Assembly (NCBI RefSeq): GCF_018394335.1
Contig: NZ_CP074572.1
Location: forward strand, 1,178,001-1,242,000
DNA from: Shewanella dokdonensis
GTDB taxonomy: Bacteria > Pseudomonadota > Gammaproteobacteria > Enterobacterales > Shewanellaceae
Reading direction: 5' to 3'
Length of the DNA: 64,000 nt
Shown: positions 1-11,040 of the stretch, in pieces
Layout: each line of letters opens with the position of its first letter
How positions within the stretch are numbered: the stretch's first letter is position 1
The notes under the pieces: generated by a model
What the model was told of the DNA's origin: nothing
What the model saw: only the letters and a program-made list of their open reading frames with translations
Databases searched by the model: none
Position numbers and translations under genes: made by a program

Positions 1-187
1 GGTGGCAGCTGGAAATGCTGTCAAAAAACCCTCATTAACGATAAGCAAAGCCGCACTCACCCCGCCACCATGCCATTAAAGTACAGATGCCAGCATAAAA
101 ATTTTTGACTGACTATCTAAAAAAACATCGCACAGTTACAATCCCAAGCTCGCTCATTTTATTAACATTTCAGGTTTAACAACACAG

Positions 188-1459
188 GTGTACAGCGATA
201 TTACCTTTGCCCGCTTTCGGCAATTTCCCCCATTAATGTGGGTACTGCTGTTAGGGTCATTCTTTACCCGTGGCAGCTATTTCATGGTATGGCCTTTTTT
301 GGCGGTGATCTTATATGAAAAATTCGCGCTAACCGCGACACAGGTGGGCCTAGTGCTGTCAAATGCTGCGATAATTGCGGTATTTACCAGCTTTATTGGC
401 AGTTCGCTCTCTGACCACTTTGGCCGCCGCAGGCTGATGTATTTCACCGGGGTGCTGTATGTCATCTCTTTTTCACTATTGGCGCAGGTAAATTCGGTCA
501 GTGGTTATGTGGTAGTGATGACGCTTTGTGCCATAGCCACCTCGCTATGGCGCCCACTAACGGCGGCGACTATCGGCGATATCATCGCCGAACCGCAGAC
601 CCGAGAACTGGCAATGCAGTCTTTGTATTTCATGGTCAACGCGGGTTGTGCTGTCGGCCCTATGGCCGGGGTCTGGATGGGTTTGACCGGAAAACAATCC
701 AGCTTTTATATTACGGCGGTCGCCTTTGCCTTACTGATATTGATGCTGCATTGGGGCTTCAAACGGCAGCAACAAAGACCCATTGTTCAGCTTGATAATG
801 CTCAGCCAACGGCCAAATACGGCATGGGAATGACGCTGAAAGTGCTGCTAGCCGACAGACTGCTGCAGTGCCTGATCCTAGCAAATATTCTTTGCATGTT
901 TATTTATGCCCAAACCGATAGCTCGTTGGTCCAGTATCTGACACGTGCAGAGGCTCCGGGACTGTTGTCGTTAATCTCAAGCATTATCTTTACCAATGCC
1001 TGTGTCATTATTTCATCGCAGTTTCTGCTACTGAAATTGTTAGCGAGTTATCCACTGACACGGCGCATTCAGATTGGCTTACTATTGCTGTTGGTGTCGC
1101 AGCTGTGGCTGGCACTAAATCCTATAGAGCTGTTCTGGGGCTGGATTGGTGCCATTGTGGTACTCAGCCTAGGGGAAACTATTCTGTTTCCTACCATGAA
1201 CGTACACATCGACAGACTGGCACCTGATCATCTGCGTGGGGCCTATTTTGGCGCGGCCTCAGCCTATGATTTCGGCTTTGCACTGGCTCCTCTGGGCGGT
1301 GGGATCATTCTTGATCACTGGGGTGGCCCGGCGCTATTTGTCACTGCAGCCTCGCTAACGGTACTGGTTATCTATTTGTACCGCATATTAGATCGTCTGC
1401 CGCGCCCGGACTTCACCAGTCTGAGTAAACCCCAATCCGATAGCCCTCGCGTGGACTGA
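188..1459 (+). CDS. MFS transporter (12-TM exporter family)
   Basis: A 423-residue hydrophobic protein with about 12 predicted membrane segments. It shows the major-facilitator loop 2-3 signature around residues 74-85 (a DHFGRRRLM-type run) and is probably a proton-driven inner-membrane exporter. Overall it resembles the YdeE/multidrug branch, but the substrate cannot be read from sequence. The reading starts at a GTG with little Shine-Dalgarno. The ATG 16 codons downstream (position 236) would still leave the first membrane helix nearly intact, so the start is uncertain. It stands alone: the next gene on the same strand is a peptidase 130 bp away, beyond a 22-bp palindrome. Family confident, role not. 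Confidence 0.85.
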   Translation: MYSDITFARFRQFPPLMWVLLLGSFFTRGSYFMVWPFLAVILYEKFALTATQVGLVLSNAAIIAVFTSFIGSSLSDHFGRRRLMYFTGVLYVISFSLLAQVNSVSGYVVVMTLCAIATSLWRPLTAATIGDIIAEPQTRELAMQSLYFMVNAGCAVGPMAGVWMGLTGKQSSFYITAVAFALLILMLHWGFKRQQQRPIVQLDNAQPTAKYGMGMTLKVLLADRLLQCLILANILCMFIYAQTDSSLVQYLTRAEAPGLLSLISSIIFTNACVIISSQFLLLKLLASYPLTRRIQIGLLLLLVSQLWLALNPIELFWGWIGAIVVLSLGETILFPTMNVHIDRLAPDHLRGAYFGAASAYDFGFALAPLGGGIILDHWGGPALFVTAASLTVLVIYLYRILDRLPRPDFTSLSKPQSDSPRVD

Positions 1460-1460
1460 T

Positions 1461-1482
1461 TGGTATCAGCATGCTGATACCA
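1461..1482. terminator. 22-bp perfect palindrome after MFS gene
   Basis: A perfect inverted repeat of 22 bases (arms TGGTATCAGCA / TGCTGATACCA with no spacer) begins one base after the TGA stop of the MFS gene. As RNA it would form a stem, but no T-run follows, so it is either an unusual terminator or a protein-binding palindrome. Confidence 0.4.
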
Positions 1483-1588
1483 GGCCTCTCGCCTGACCAC
1501 TCAGTTTATTTTCAACATTCGCGACTATAGTTAACGCTGGAAATCACTGGCAGTTAAGCTGCCATTCACTATTCCAAGGAGCCTGCGA

Positions 1589-3618
1589 GTGAGAAAAACC
1601 ATGTTAGTTCTGCTCAGCCTACTGCTGCCGATGGGGTCAGCACTGGCTGAAGCCAATAAACCGTTATCGGCGGAAGTTCTGTGGCAGCTTAAACGTATTG
1701 GGACACCCGTGGTCGCCCCTTCTGGCAATCACATCGTTGCCCCGGTCACGGAGTACGATGTTAAAACCGATAAAAGTTCGACCCAGCTATGGTGGTTTAC
1801 CGCGAATAAGCAACAGCAACGACCATTAACTATTGCCGGGATAAAAGTCAGTGAACCTGTATTTTCCCCGATGGCAACACGTTGGCATTTATCAGCAAAC
1901 GCAATGATGACGAAGCGGGTCAAATATACCTGTTGCCGTTGGACCGTCCTGGTGAAGCGCAACGACTGAGTGAAGTCCCCAGTGGTGTTTCTGCTCTCAA
2001 GTGGGTCGGCAAGCATCTATATTTCATCAGCAGTATTTTTCCAGGCAAAAACTGGGAACAGATGAAAGAGCAGTTGAAAGCCGATAAAGATAATAGAGTC
2101 AGCGCCCATCAATGGAATGCCTTGCCCTATGCATCTTTTGACCACTGGCTGGATGAGCGCCGTGAAGCGCATGTATTTCGTATCCCGGCTGCCGGTGGCG
2201 AGGTTGAGGCAATTACTCAGCCATTAAACCATGAGCTGTTCCGCTCCAATCAAGGACGCAGCAGTTACGATGTTTCAGCCGATGAAAAATGGATAGCATT
2301 TTCCAGTTATGGCTCAGCCAACCGTGTCGATCCCAAGCTGGATCTGTTCCTAGCAGCTATTGGTAGCAACAACACCGAGAATATTACCCCGGACAATCCA
2401 GCTGCTGACGATGCCCCACAGTTCAGCCCTGATGGAAAAACGCTGGCCTTTAGCCAACAACATATTCCTGGGTTTTACGCTGACACCGCGCGGCTGGTAT
2501 TACTGGATATGCGCAGCCGTAAACTGCGCAGTCTGACTGACAACTGGGATCGCTCCATCAATCAATTCCGCTGGGCCCCTGATAGCAAAGGCTTTTACGC
2601 CAGCATAGATGATGCCGCGACCAATCGTATCTACTACATTGATGCCCAAAGCGGTAAGCATCGTGCCATTACACATAACACTAATTTCAGCCTACCGTCA
2701 GTGAGTCATACTGGGTTGTTGGTTGCCACCAATGAAAGCTTTCTGCAACCGCCACAGTTAGTTAGCATTAATCCCAAAAATGGCAAAATGTCACGTTTGG
2801 ACACCTTTAATGATGATGTATTAAAAGATGTGCAGCTTGGTAGTTATGAATCTGTCACTTATAAAGGCTACAACGGTGACGATATTCAGATGTGGGTACA
2901 TTATCCACCCGGTTTTGATCGCAGTAAGAAGTATCCATTGTTTCTGCTGATCCATGGTGGGCCACACAATGCCATCGGCGACGGTTTCCACTTTCGCTGG
3001 AACGCCCAGACCTTTGCTTCCTGGGGCTATGTTACCGCCTGGCCTAATTTCCATGGTTCCAGTGGTTTTGGTCAAGCCTATGCCGATGCCATCAACCCAG
3101 ACTGGAAAAGCAAATCATTGGAAGATGTGCTGAAAGCCGCCGATTGGTTTAAAAATCAACCATGGATAGACAGTGAACGTATGGTCGCTGGAGGTGGCAG
3201 TTACGGGGGATACCTGAGTTCTATTATTCTTGGCACGCCGCAACAGCCATTCAAGGCGTTGCTGATCCATGCTGCGGTTTACGATATGTATTCACAGATG
3301 GCATCAGACTTTGCGGTACACAGTACTCGCTTCGGTCAATATTGGGAAAATCCCGCGTTATATCAGAGTATCTCGCCACATTACTTTGCCGCAAATTTCA
3401 ATACGCCAACGTTAGTCAGCCACGGACAACTAGATCTTCGCGTGCCTGTTGGGCAGGGATTTGAGCTGTTCCGCACCTTACAAAGTCGTGGTGTGGAATC
3501 ACGCATGCTGTATTTTCCAGATGAAAACCACTGGATCCTAAAACCCAATAATTCCCTCTATTGGTACCACCAAGTGCAGGAGTGGATGGCAAAATTTGCT
3601 CCACCAGGAGCCCAATAA
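1589..3618 (+). CDS. S9 family prolyl oligopeptidase, secreted (one frameshift)
   Basis: A serine peptidase of the dipeptidyl/acylaminoacyl-peptidase group, about 676 residues once the break is repaired. The GTG start has AAGGA 8 bases upstream and gives a Sec signal peptide (MRKTMLVLLSLLL..., cleavage after ALA). An N-terminal WD/beta-propeller region follows (repeated FSPDGKTLAF-type motifs), then the alpha/beta-hydrolase domain. The catalytic triad is visible: Ser538 in GGSYGGY, Asp616 in HGQLDLR and His648 in DENHW. The frame changes near 1866-1871, where FSP-DGNTLAF needs one extra base in the CCCCG run. Likely a periplasmic peptide-degrading enzyme. The active site is intact, so I read the break as a sequence error. 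Confidence 0.88.
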
Positions 3619-3638
3619 TAAGTATTCAACCTAACAAA

Positions 3639-3654
3639 GGCGGCTGTAGCCGCC
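3639..3654. terminator. Hairpin between convergent genes
   Basis: GGCGGC-TGTA-GCCGCC forms a compact GC stem between the S9 peptidase (plus) and the TetR gene (minus). The flanks are moderately T-rich on one side (TCGTTT) and A-rich on the other (ACAAA), so it could stop transcription from both directions. Confidence 0.55.
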
Positions 3655-3668
3655 TCGTTTGCAAGCAT

Positions 3669-4244
3669 TTAACTGCGTAATATCTGTAACAGACTATCCA
3701 CGGCACTGCTGATGTCTTGATAACGCTGGGCTTTGCTCAGCACCCGCATGCCCTGCATCTGCACTAGAATCAACGATGCTAAAGCATCTGCCGTCATCTG
3801 CTGATTTATTTCTCCTCGCCGCTGACCATTTGTCAGCGCCGCCTGCAACGCGGCTTTGACCTGGCTAAATAACTGCTCACCTTGAGCCACTACCCTAGCA
3901 TCGGTTCCGGCGTGTTCAACCACGGCATTTTGAATAAAACAGCCAAAAGGGTTGTCTTGCTGCCGCTGTTCAAACTGCCGCAAGAACAACTCAATCTGTG
4001 GTAATCCAGCATCATCCTGCTGTAACGGTTGCAAATGCACGTGAGTCACTTTGGCAAAATAGCGCTGCAACGCCGCCGCATATAACGCCTGTTTATCGCC
4101 AAAACTGTTGTACAGGCTGAAACGGTTAATGCCCAGTCGCTGCACCAAATCCGCTACTGAGGTGTTGGCAAAACCTTTCTCCCAGAACAACTGCATCGCT
4201 TGCTCCAGTTTTTGTTCGCGGTCAAAACAGCAACTGCGTGCCAT
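3669..4244 (-). CDS. TetR/AcrR-family regulator of the adjacent GST operon
   Basis: A 191-residue repressor with an N-terminal TetR helix-turn-helix (residues about 12-55: QAMQLFWEKGF..TSVADLV..LGI.RFSLYNSFGDK) and a C-terminal ligand domain of the TetR_C_16/YcdC-like type. It is transcribed away from two glutathione-transferase-like genes. The 88-bp shared promoter contains two copies of an 11-bp element (GATCGTTCCGA), and one copy is extended into a perfect palindrome. The arrangement points to autoregulation plus control of the GST pair by an electrophilic inducer. Inducer unknown. Confidence 0.85.
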   Translation of the reverse strand: MARSCCFDREQKLEQAMQLFWEKGFANTSVADLVQRLGINRFSLYNSFGDKQALYAAALQRYFAKVTHVHLQPLQQDDAGLPQIELFLRQFEQRQQDNPFGCFIQNAVVEHAGTDARVVAQGEQLFSQVKAALQAALTNGQRRGEINQQMTADALASLILVQMQGMRVLSKAQRYQDISSAVDSLLQILRS

Positions 4245-4270
4245 AACATTTCCTCAAGTTATTCTTGACT

Positions 4271-4316
4271 GATCGTTCCGATATTATCTAGAGTGTAATC
4301 TAAACGATCGTTCCGA
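4271..4316. promoter_or_regulatory. TetR operator pair (GATCGTTCCGA direct repeats)
   Basis: GATCGTTCCGA occurs at 4271-4281 and again at 4306-4316. Bases 4303-4312 form the perfect palindrome AACGATCGTT. The sites lie between the divergent TetR gene and the GST operon, so TetR is the natural binder. Confidence 0.6.
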
Positions 4317-4332
4317 AAAAGGATCACGCTTA

Positions 4333-4943
4333 ATGAAGCTGTATGAAGTTGCTGCCAGCCCCAGTTGTCGCCGGGTGAATATTTTTCTCAAAGCACTTGG
4401 TGTTGAAGTGGAACGCGTCACGGTGAACATTCGCGGCGGGGAAAACTTGTCAGAAGCCTATCGGCAAATGAGTGTCAATTTGAAAGTGCCATTGCTGGAG
4501 ATTGATGCGGAAACGCACCTGTGCGAAAGCCTGGCAATTTGCCGCTACTTTGATGAAATCACCACGAACCATCAATATCTGTTTGGGCAAACCGCGTTAG
4601 AAAAAGCCCAAGTAGAGATGTGGAACCGCATTGTGGAATGGCAAGGACTCATTCCAGCATTTCAGGCATTTCGCAATCTTTCCGGTGTTTACCGTGATCG
4701 GGAAACCTGCATCAACAGTTGGGGGAAGAAAGTAAAAAGCGTGTCAGCGAATTTTTGCCATTGCTAGAGCAACAACTGCAACAGCAGCGCTACATCGCTG
4801 GCAAGAAACTGACCGTTGCCGATATCAGTGCCTATGTGTTGATCACCTTCTGCGAAGCCCAATTACAGTTAGTCATTATTGGCAGCTACCCGCACATCAG
4901 CGACTGGTATCAGGCGTTACAGCAGCATGATGCGTTCTTATAA
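4333..4943 (+). CDS. Glutathione S-transferase family protein (one frameshift)
   Basis: About 203 residues after repair. The N-terminal thioredoxin fold has SPSCRR near residues 9-14, the conserved cis-proline in KVPLLEI and the E-S pair of the glutathione-binding site in [10 protein letters not shown]. The all-alpha C-terminal domain carries the [14 protein letters not shown]-capping/hydrophobic-staple motif. The frame breaks at about 4711-4718, where one missing base in ATCAACAG (probably a C) explains the shift. It begins 89 bp from the divergent TetR gene and its stop lies 16 bp before the next GST gene, so the two form one operon. Probably conjugates or reduces an electrophile. Specific substrate unknown. 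Confidence 0.8.
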
Positions 4944-4959
4944 CCGTAAAGGAGTTCCC

Positions 4960-5628
4960 ATGATTGAGTTGTATACCGCCGCCACACCTAACGGTCACAA
5001 GGTTTCGATTGCGTTAGAAGAGTTAGGGCTGGATTATCAGGTTCACGCGCTGGATTTGGCGGCCAAAGATCAAAAACAGCCGGCATTTTTAAAGATCAAT
5101 CCCAATGGCCGTATTCCTGCCATTGTCGATCGCGACAATGATGATTTTGCCGTGTTTGAATCGGGCGCAATTTTGCTATATCTGGCAGAAAAAACCGGCA
5201 AGTTATTACCAACAGAGACAAAAGCACGCTCACAAGTGATCCAGTGGCTGATGTTTCAAATGGGCGGTGTTGGCCCCATGATGGGTCAGGCAAACGTATT
5301 TTACCGCTACTTCCCGAAAAAGATCCCCGAAGCCATTGAGCGTTATCAAAATGAAGGGCGTCGCCTATTTGAAGTAATGGACAGCCAATTGGCCACTCAT
5401 CAATACCTTGCGGGTGATGTTTATAGTATTGCCGACATTGCCACTTGGCCGTGGGTTAATATCCATGAATGGAGTGGTATCAGTCTTACCGACTTACCCC
5501 ATCTGCAACGCTGGTTAGCCGCCATTGCCGCCCGCCCGGCAGTGCAAAGAGGCATGCAGGTGCCGGCCCCAACCACGGAATCCTCAGAAGAAAAAGCCGA
5601 ACGGATACGTAACATGGTCACCCGTTAA
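4960..5628 (+). CDS. yfcG: Nu-class GST / disulfide-bond oxidoreductase (YfcG-like)
   Basis: A 222-residue protein closely resembling E. coli YfcG, a glutathione-dependent disulfide-bond reductase. The TPNGHK active-site loop (Thr and Asn that hold GSH/GSSG) is at residues 9-14, the SNAIL/ES-type [13 protein letters not shown] at about 68-80, and the ADIATWPW helix is in the C-terminal domain. I chose ATG 4960, which has AAAGGAG upstream, over an in-frame start 27 codons earlier that lies inside the preceding gene. It is second in the TetR-controlled operon and followed by a good terminator. Confidence 0.88.
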   Translation: MIELYTAATPNGHKVSIALEELGLDYQVHALDLAAKDQKQPAFLKINPNGRIPAIVDRDNDDFAVFESGAILLYLAEKTGKLLPTETKARSQVIQWLMFQMGGVGPMMGQANVFYRYFPKKIPEAIERYQNEGRRLFEVMDSQLATHQYLAGDVYSIADIATWPWVNIHEWSGISLTDLPHLQRWLAAIAARPAVQRGMQVPAPTTESSEEKAERIRNMVTR

Positions 5629-5634
5629 TCCCAC

Positions 5635-5677
5635 CCGGAGGCAATCGATCATCTCCGCGGTTGTCTCCGGCTTTTTT
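5635..5677 (+). terminator. Rho-independent terminator after GST operon
   Basis: CCGGAGGCAA (5635-5644) pairs with TTGTCTCCGG (5661-5670) with a single G-U, followed by CTTTTTT. This is the expected stem plus T-run just after the yfcG-like gene. Confidence 0.8.
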
Positions 5678-5956
5678 ACACAAACTTGATAAAGCCGTCA
5701 TCTCATAAAAATACAGCAATAATTATCCAGTGCTAATTATTCCACTTTAATAATTAATATTATTTTCACATTCTCATTAAATAAGTATTAAATATCTATG
5801 TTATAGATTATATGCCGATACATATTAATCCAGTTAAATAACCAGTAATTATGTGATCAACGAATAATATTCAACATATTTAAATATGCACGAAATGACT
5901 AATTAGCGATCATCAATAAATATCTCTCATTTATTGTAATATTTCTAATTAAGGCA
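5678..5956. other. AT-rich intergenic region upstream of chemoreceptor
   Basis: Roughly 280 bp, strongly AT-rich, with no coding potential on either strand that I can support. It presumably holds the promoter of the chemoreceptor gene. I could not pick a convincing -35/-10 pair or regulator site. Confidence 0.5.
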
Positions 5957-7854
5957 ATGGTTATGTATTTTACATTAAAGTCTAGACTGCTTGTTTTTTG
6001 TGTATTGTCAATAATGCTTATCTTAACTTTAATGGTAGCACTATCCTCTTATGTCATTCGTGATACCTCATTATCAAATACCAGAAGAGAAGTAAAAGAA
6101 CTCTCCAATACTTTTGCGGCAGATAAAGGACAATGGATACTTGACCGAAAAAATGCCGTGCAAAGCTTGGCCAAAACACTTGAGCAACATTTGGATGAAT
6201 CGCCGGTGCCTTACTTGGTGCTAATCCACCAAGCCATGCAGTTTGGGTTAACATCTATGGGGGATGAACAGGGCAATATGATCCGTCAGGATCCTTCTAT
6301 CGTCACCCCCGGCTTCGATCCTCGGGTTCGGCCTTGGTACAAGGGTGTGAAAAACGCAGACGCAATGTTTGTGACCAAACCCTATGTCAGTGCCGCCATG
6401 AAAAAAATGGTGGTGACGATTGCCGCCCCCGTCAAGAAAAACGGCGAATTCTACGGAGTAGCTACAGTCAATGTTGCCATTGATGAGCTGACCGAAGCCG
6501 TGCGCAAACTACATCTGCCCGGTAATGGTTATGGCATTTTATTTGATCATGATGGAACCATTATCAGCCATCCAGATGCGTCACTCAACGGCAAACAGAT
6601 GCGTGAAATTAATGACAGCTTTAGCCCATCTGAAATGAAATCAATGGCAAATTCCGATGCTTTATATGAGAAAAAATTAATAGTTCAGCGCAGCTAATAT
6701 ATGTCGTCAACGTGCCAAATACCGAATGGGCATTGGCATTCGTCATGAATAAAAGCGATATCATGAATGAAGCCGCAAGTCTGGCGTGGAAGATGATTAT
6801 TACTGGCGTTATTTTTTTGGTTATTTTCACCTTAGCAACCTATATGGTATTTAAGCTGCAATTTAAAGAATTAGAAGATGTCGCTACCGCCCTGCAAAAT
6901 ATTTCTGAAGGTGAAGGGGATTTAACGGTAAGTATCAAAGTAAAAAATGAACGTGATGAAATAGGCCAGCTAGCCGTTGGGTTCAACCGCTTTGTGGCCC
7001 GACTCCACGGCATGATTTCTAGAACCCGAGATATTGCCGAACGCCTCCAAGAACAAGCGAAAATGACCACCAACTCTGCAGAAAATAACAGTCAGAATAT
7101 CTCTGTGCAGCAGAACGAAGTCACCATGGTAGCCACCGCAGTAACGGAAATGGCAAGTGCCACCGAAGAAATCGCCAGCAATGCTGAACAGACGGCCAAT
7201 ACCGCCAAAGAAGCCGTATTACTAACCGATGAAGGTAAGGGACAGGTGTTAAAAAGTCACTCGTCTATCAATGGACTGGCAACCGAAGTCGAAAACGCAG
7301 GTGTCATCATCAAAGAGCTGAACAACCAATCCCAGACCATCAACAGTATCTTGCTGACTATCAGCAATATTGCTGAGCAGACCAATCTGCTGGCACTCAA
7401 TGCCGCCATTGAAGCTGCCAGAGCCGGAGAACAAGGGCGCGGATTTGCCGTGGTTGCAGATGAAGTGCGGGTGTTATCGCAAAAAACGCATGCCTCAACC
7501 CAAGAAATTCAGGACATGATAGAAACCTTACAGCAAACCGCATCGAAGGCGGTGGCGTCGATGAATTCTAGTTACGCTTTAGCAGAAACCAGCGTGTCAG
7601 ATGTCACTGTTGCCAGTGCCAGTTTGGCACATATCTCCGATGCGATAACCCGCATCTCGGACATGGCAAGCCAGATAGCCACCGCGGCCGAAGAACAAAC
7701 ATCGGTTACCGGTGAGATAAACCGCAATACAGAATCCATCAGGGAAGTGTCTGAAAATCTATCCAATGAAGCAGTGGATGCGACCGAGCAAGCGCAACAG
7801 CTTGCGGCGCTGGCACAATCGTTACATCAGGAAGTGTCGCGTTTTAGACTGTAA
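5957..7854 (+). CDS. Methyl-accepting chemotaxis protein, dCache type (one frameshift)
   Basis: About 632 residues after repair. TM1 (residues about 9-32) is followed by a periplasmic dCache sensor ([11 protein letters not shown] and [19 protein letters not shown] are typical). TM2 is around 282-300, then a HAMP domain and the signalling domain with the conserved hairpin tip ([21 protein letters not shown]) near 475-495. There is no C-terminal CheR-docking pentapeptide. The frame breaks in the A6 run at 6671-6676, where a seventh A gives a continuous YEKKINSSAQ reading. The AAGG at 5951 is better spaced for the second ATG at 5963. Ligand probably a small organic acid or amino acid, as for many dCache receptors; this is inference. 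Confidence 0.88.
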
Positions 7855-7870
7855 TTCCAACCCTTATCAT

Positions 7871-7902
7871 CTAGCGGATTTACGCAGAGGCGGATCCGCT
7901 AG
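7871..7902. terminator. Hairpin between convergent chemoreceptor and mtgA
   Basis: CTAGCGGAT (7871-7879) and ATCCGCTAG (7894-7902) are perfect inverted arms in the 54-bp gap between two convergent genes. Likely a shared terminator, although a long T-run is absent. Confidence 0.5.
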
Positions 7903-7908
7903 GTGAAT

Positions 7909-8616
7909 TCAATCCAGCTTTTGCAAGGTTATCTGCCCCAACTGCCGCATTTGGGTGCTGATCCAGTCGGCACGTTCCGCCATATAAGCCGAAGGTGGTG
8001 CAATACGGTAATGCCAAGGATTCGGCAATATTGCGGCCAGTAGCGCCGCCTCATAACGACTCAACCTAGATGCGGGTTTGTGAAAATAATGGTGAGCGGC
8101 GGCATCGGCACCATAGATACCGGGGCCAAATTCCACCACGTTAAGATAGACTTCCAAAATCCGCTGTTTGTCCCAGCACAGTTCGATTAACAGGGTAAAC
8201 CAGGCTTCCAGCCCTTTACGCACAAAACTGCGTGAAGGCCACATAAACAGATTTTTCGCCGTTTGCTGGCTGATAGTACTAGCACCGCGTAAACCATCGC
8301 CTTTGCGAGCATCGGCAATGGCATCGCCAATCTGTTTAAAATCAAAGCCAAAGTGTTCAGGAAAACGCTGGTCTTCGCTGGCAATCACCGCCAGTTGCAA
8401 ATGACGGGAGATAGCAGAAAGCGGTTGCCATTGCTGTTGCACCTGCGTGATTTTACCCGGTGGCTCAATAGCACGAGCTAAACGCCAACTCCAGTATGGC
8501 GGGTTCACAAATCGCAACAGCAGGACAGAGAACAACGAAACCAGCAACCACAGGCATAACAAACGCCATAACCAACGTTGTAAGCCACGCCACCATCCGC
8601 TTCTGGCAGTCGCCAT
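7909..8616 (-). CDS. mtgA: Monofunctional biosynthetic peptidoglycan transglycosylase
   Basis: A 235-residue GT51 enzyme. A single N-terminal membrane anchor (residues about 15-38) is followed by the glycosyltransferase motifs: motif 1 with the catalytic Glu in [14 protein letters not shown], motif 2 [14 protein letters not shown], motif 3 [13 protein letters not shown] and motif 4 [16 protein letters not shown]. It polymerises lipid II into glycan strands at the periplasmic face. Start ATG 8616 follows AGAGG at good spacing. Length is normal for MtgA. No operon partner: the next gene on the strand is separated and unrelated. Confidence 0.95.
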   Translation of the reverse strand: MATARSGWWRGLQRWLWRLLCLWLLVSLFSVLLLRFVNPPYWSWRLARAIEPPGKITQVQQQWQPLSAISRHLQLAVIASEDQRFPEHFGFDFKQIGDAIADARKGDGLRGASTISQQTAKNLFMWPSRSFVRKGLEAWFTLLIELCWDKQRILEVYLNVVEFGPGIYGADAAAHHYFHKPASRLSRYEAALLAAILPNPWHYRIAPPSAYMAERADWISTQMRQLGQITLQKLD

Positions 8617-8712
8617 CAAAAACCTCTGTGTTCACCGCTAAGAGTGAAAAAGCTTATGCCGTTCAGCGCTGGCTGGCAACACTCAGCACTTGAGCATTCG
8701 CCAGATACCGAA

Positions 8713-9371
8713 CTACCCGGCATTAGCATATTCGATGGCAAACTTGACCATCTGCGATGCACTCTGGAATCCCAATTTGTTTTTGATATTCTGCCGCACG
8801 GCATCAACGGTTTTGACGCTTAAGCCTAAATTGACCGCAATCTCTTTACTGGGACTGCCCTTACCGACCATGGTAAAAATTTCCAGTTCTCTGTCTGTCA
8901 GCGACTGTATCCCAAATGAGGTGACTCTGTGGTTTCGTCCCTGATGAATCGCTTCGCCTAATAAAGATTTGGTCATGCGATCGCTCAGAAAAATGCCCCT
9001 TGTTGCAGTTTACGGATGGCAACAATTAGGGTGTCGGGTGACTCACTTTTCATCAGATAACCCTTGGCACCAGCACGCAACGCCCGTTCGGCATAGATAT
9101 CTTCTTGATGCATGGAGAACACCAGCACTGTGATGCCATTATCGTGCTGCAATATGGCTTTAACCAACTCCAAACCATTTTGTTGATCCAGTGACAGATC
9201 AACAATCACTAGATCGACATGCTGCAACTGCAATTGCTGCATGGCGGTTTCGGCATTTTCGGCCTGAGCACACACCCGTAGATCTGGACTCTGTTCGATT
9301 AAGCGGGAGATGCCCTCACGCACAATAGCATGATCATCCACCAGCATGATGTTCAGTGTATCAACGTTCAT
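8713..9371 (-). CDS. NarL/LuxR-family response regulator (one frameshift)
   Basis: About 219 residues. The receiver domain has acidic pocket DD (residues 12-13), phospho-acceptor Asp58 in VIVDLSLD and the conserved Lys in YLMKS. The C-terminal LuxR-type HTH is LTDRELEIFTMVGKGSPSKEIA. The frame breaks in the C4 run at 8996-8999 (G4 on the coding strand), where one more G gives QGGIFLSDRM across the linker. Start ATG 9371 has GGAG upstream and overlaps the end of the histidine kinase by 11 bases, so they are translationally coupled. It probably binds the two palindromes in the intergenic region and drives the cytochrome/flavoprotein operon across from the kinase gene. Confidence 0.85.
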
Positions 9372-10792
9372 GATTTGCTCCATTATGGGAGGCAGTTAAT
9401 GCCACGTCACAACTAATGCAAGTCCCTTGTGCGCCAGTCTCGACCTTTAATTCACCGCCTATCATGGTGGCGCGATACTGCATGATCTTTAGTCCCATCG
9501 CCCCACGACGTTGCCCCGCATCGGCAATACCACAGCCGTTATCCTGCACCTTGAGCAATAGCCTATGCCCTTGTTGCTCTAGCGCGATCAACAGCTGCGA
9601 ACACTGGCTGTACTTCATGGCATTGCTGACCGCCTCACTGGCAATATTGAATAAGTGAGCGCTGATCACATCATCATCAAGCAATATGGCGCGGCTGCTG
9701 AAAGTAGCAGTCAATGTCATAGAGATCCTGTACCGATTGCTGCAATGATGATAGCGCTTTCGTCAGGCCATCTGGCCCTTCAGGGACATGGCTGAGGCCT
9801 TGCAGCACGTTATACATTCGCTGCCGCGCCCGGCCAACGGTCTCGACAATCTTGTCGGCCAGTTCGCTCAATGGATCGCCACGACCTTGTAGCTGATTCG
9901 CCATGGCACTGGCCAGAAATGACAAGCCAGTCAGCTCCTGTCCAACGCCATCGTGCAAATCGCCACCAATGCGCCGCCGCTCATTGGTGCTGAGGCGTAA
10001 TAACTCAATTTCCAGATTACGCTGCTCAGTAATGTCACGGGCAACCTGCACCACCCCACTGAGTTCACCATTGTCTTCAACAACAGGATAGGCCGAGACC
10101 TGCAACAGCCGCCCTTGAACCTGTACTTCGCCAAAGGCCGCCTTACTGTCTTTAAATACGCGATTTACCGGGCATTTATCGCAGGAATCCTGCTCATTTA
10201 CACAAGATTGCTGGGTTGGAATGCCCGCATTAGTGGCGTTACTGCGGGCATTTTTGTTCGCCCATAAAATATGGTGGGCGCGATCATGAAATGTCACGCG
10301 CTCGGAGATAACATCAAGAATTAACTGCGCTTTAGACTCGGCACGCTGGCATTCTTCACGGGCTAAGCGCTGTTCCGTAACATCGACTATCAGACAATGT
10401 GTCTGAATAAAATGCCCGTCGTTATCGTAGCGAACATTCCCGTGAACAATGACATATATTTCACGCCCAGATTTGTGTTTTAATTTCCACGGCTGATTAC
10501 GAGACAAGCCCTTGCGTTTAAATCGAGGGAAAGTCACATTGATATGGTATTCCACATCCTTTTTATCATATAAAAAGAAAGCAAATGGTTTACGATATAC
10601 CTCTTCGTATGAATATCCAGTCAACTCTGAAAATGCATTATTAAAATCAATAATAGCGGCATTCTCATCCATAGACATATATGCCAACGGGATATTATCA
10701 AACATCGCACGGTAACGCTCATGCGATATCAATAAATTATTATATCGGTCCTGTAATAGCCCTTCGTGAGAAAAACCTGCAAGAATGTTCAT
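9361..10792 (-). CDS. PAS-PAS-HisKA_3 sensor histidine kinase (one frameshift)
   Basis: About 476 residues, with no membrane segment, so cytoplasmic. PAS1 spans about 25-145 and PAS2 about 150-255, with a small cysteine cluster (CVNEQDSCDKCP, C-x6-C-x2-C). The HisKA_3 phosphorylation helix ERRRIGGDLHDGVGQ follows, then a HATPase_c domain with NAMKYS (N box) and DNGCGI / GAMGLKIM (G boxes). The frame break lies at about 9679-9690 and, unlike most here, looks like one surplus base (RHI-LLDDDVIS). It forms a two-component system with the overlapping response regulator and is divergent from a periplasmic respiratory module. The cysteine cluster may bind metal or sense redox; that is inference. 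Confidence 0.82.
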
Positions 10793-10947
10793 ACGCCCCC
10801 AATCTCAGCGTTGTCCATGTTGTCATTCTAGCTTGTGATTAAAACCCTGTCTGGCCTGATGTCACTGACATTTGGGAGTCTAGTCACATATCTAAAATCT
10901 ACCGCAGACATTTCACTTTCAAGCTCAGTGACAATGCCCATATTTGA

Positions 10948-10965
10948 ATAGGTAATATTACCTAT
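10948..10965. promoter_or_regulatory. Perfect 18-bp palindrome, candidate response-regulator operator
   Basis: ATAGGTAATATTACCTAT reads the same on both strands. The outer halves ATAGGTA and TACCTAT match the AKRRGTA / TACYYMT heptamers known for NarL-family regulators, here diverging with a 4-bp spacer. The adjacent response regulator belongs to that family. Confidence 0.55.
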
Positions 10966-11040
10966 ATTTCAGAATTTATTAAAAAATTAAACAATATAAA
11001 TAACTGTTATTTTTAAAAATAAAAAACACTAAAAATAGCT

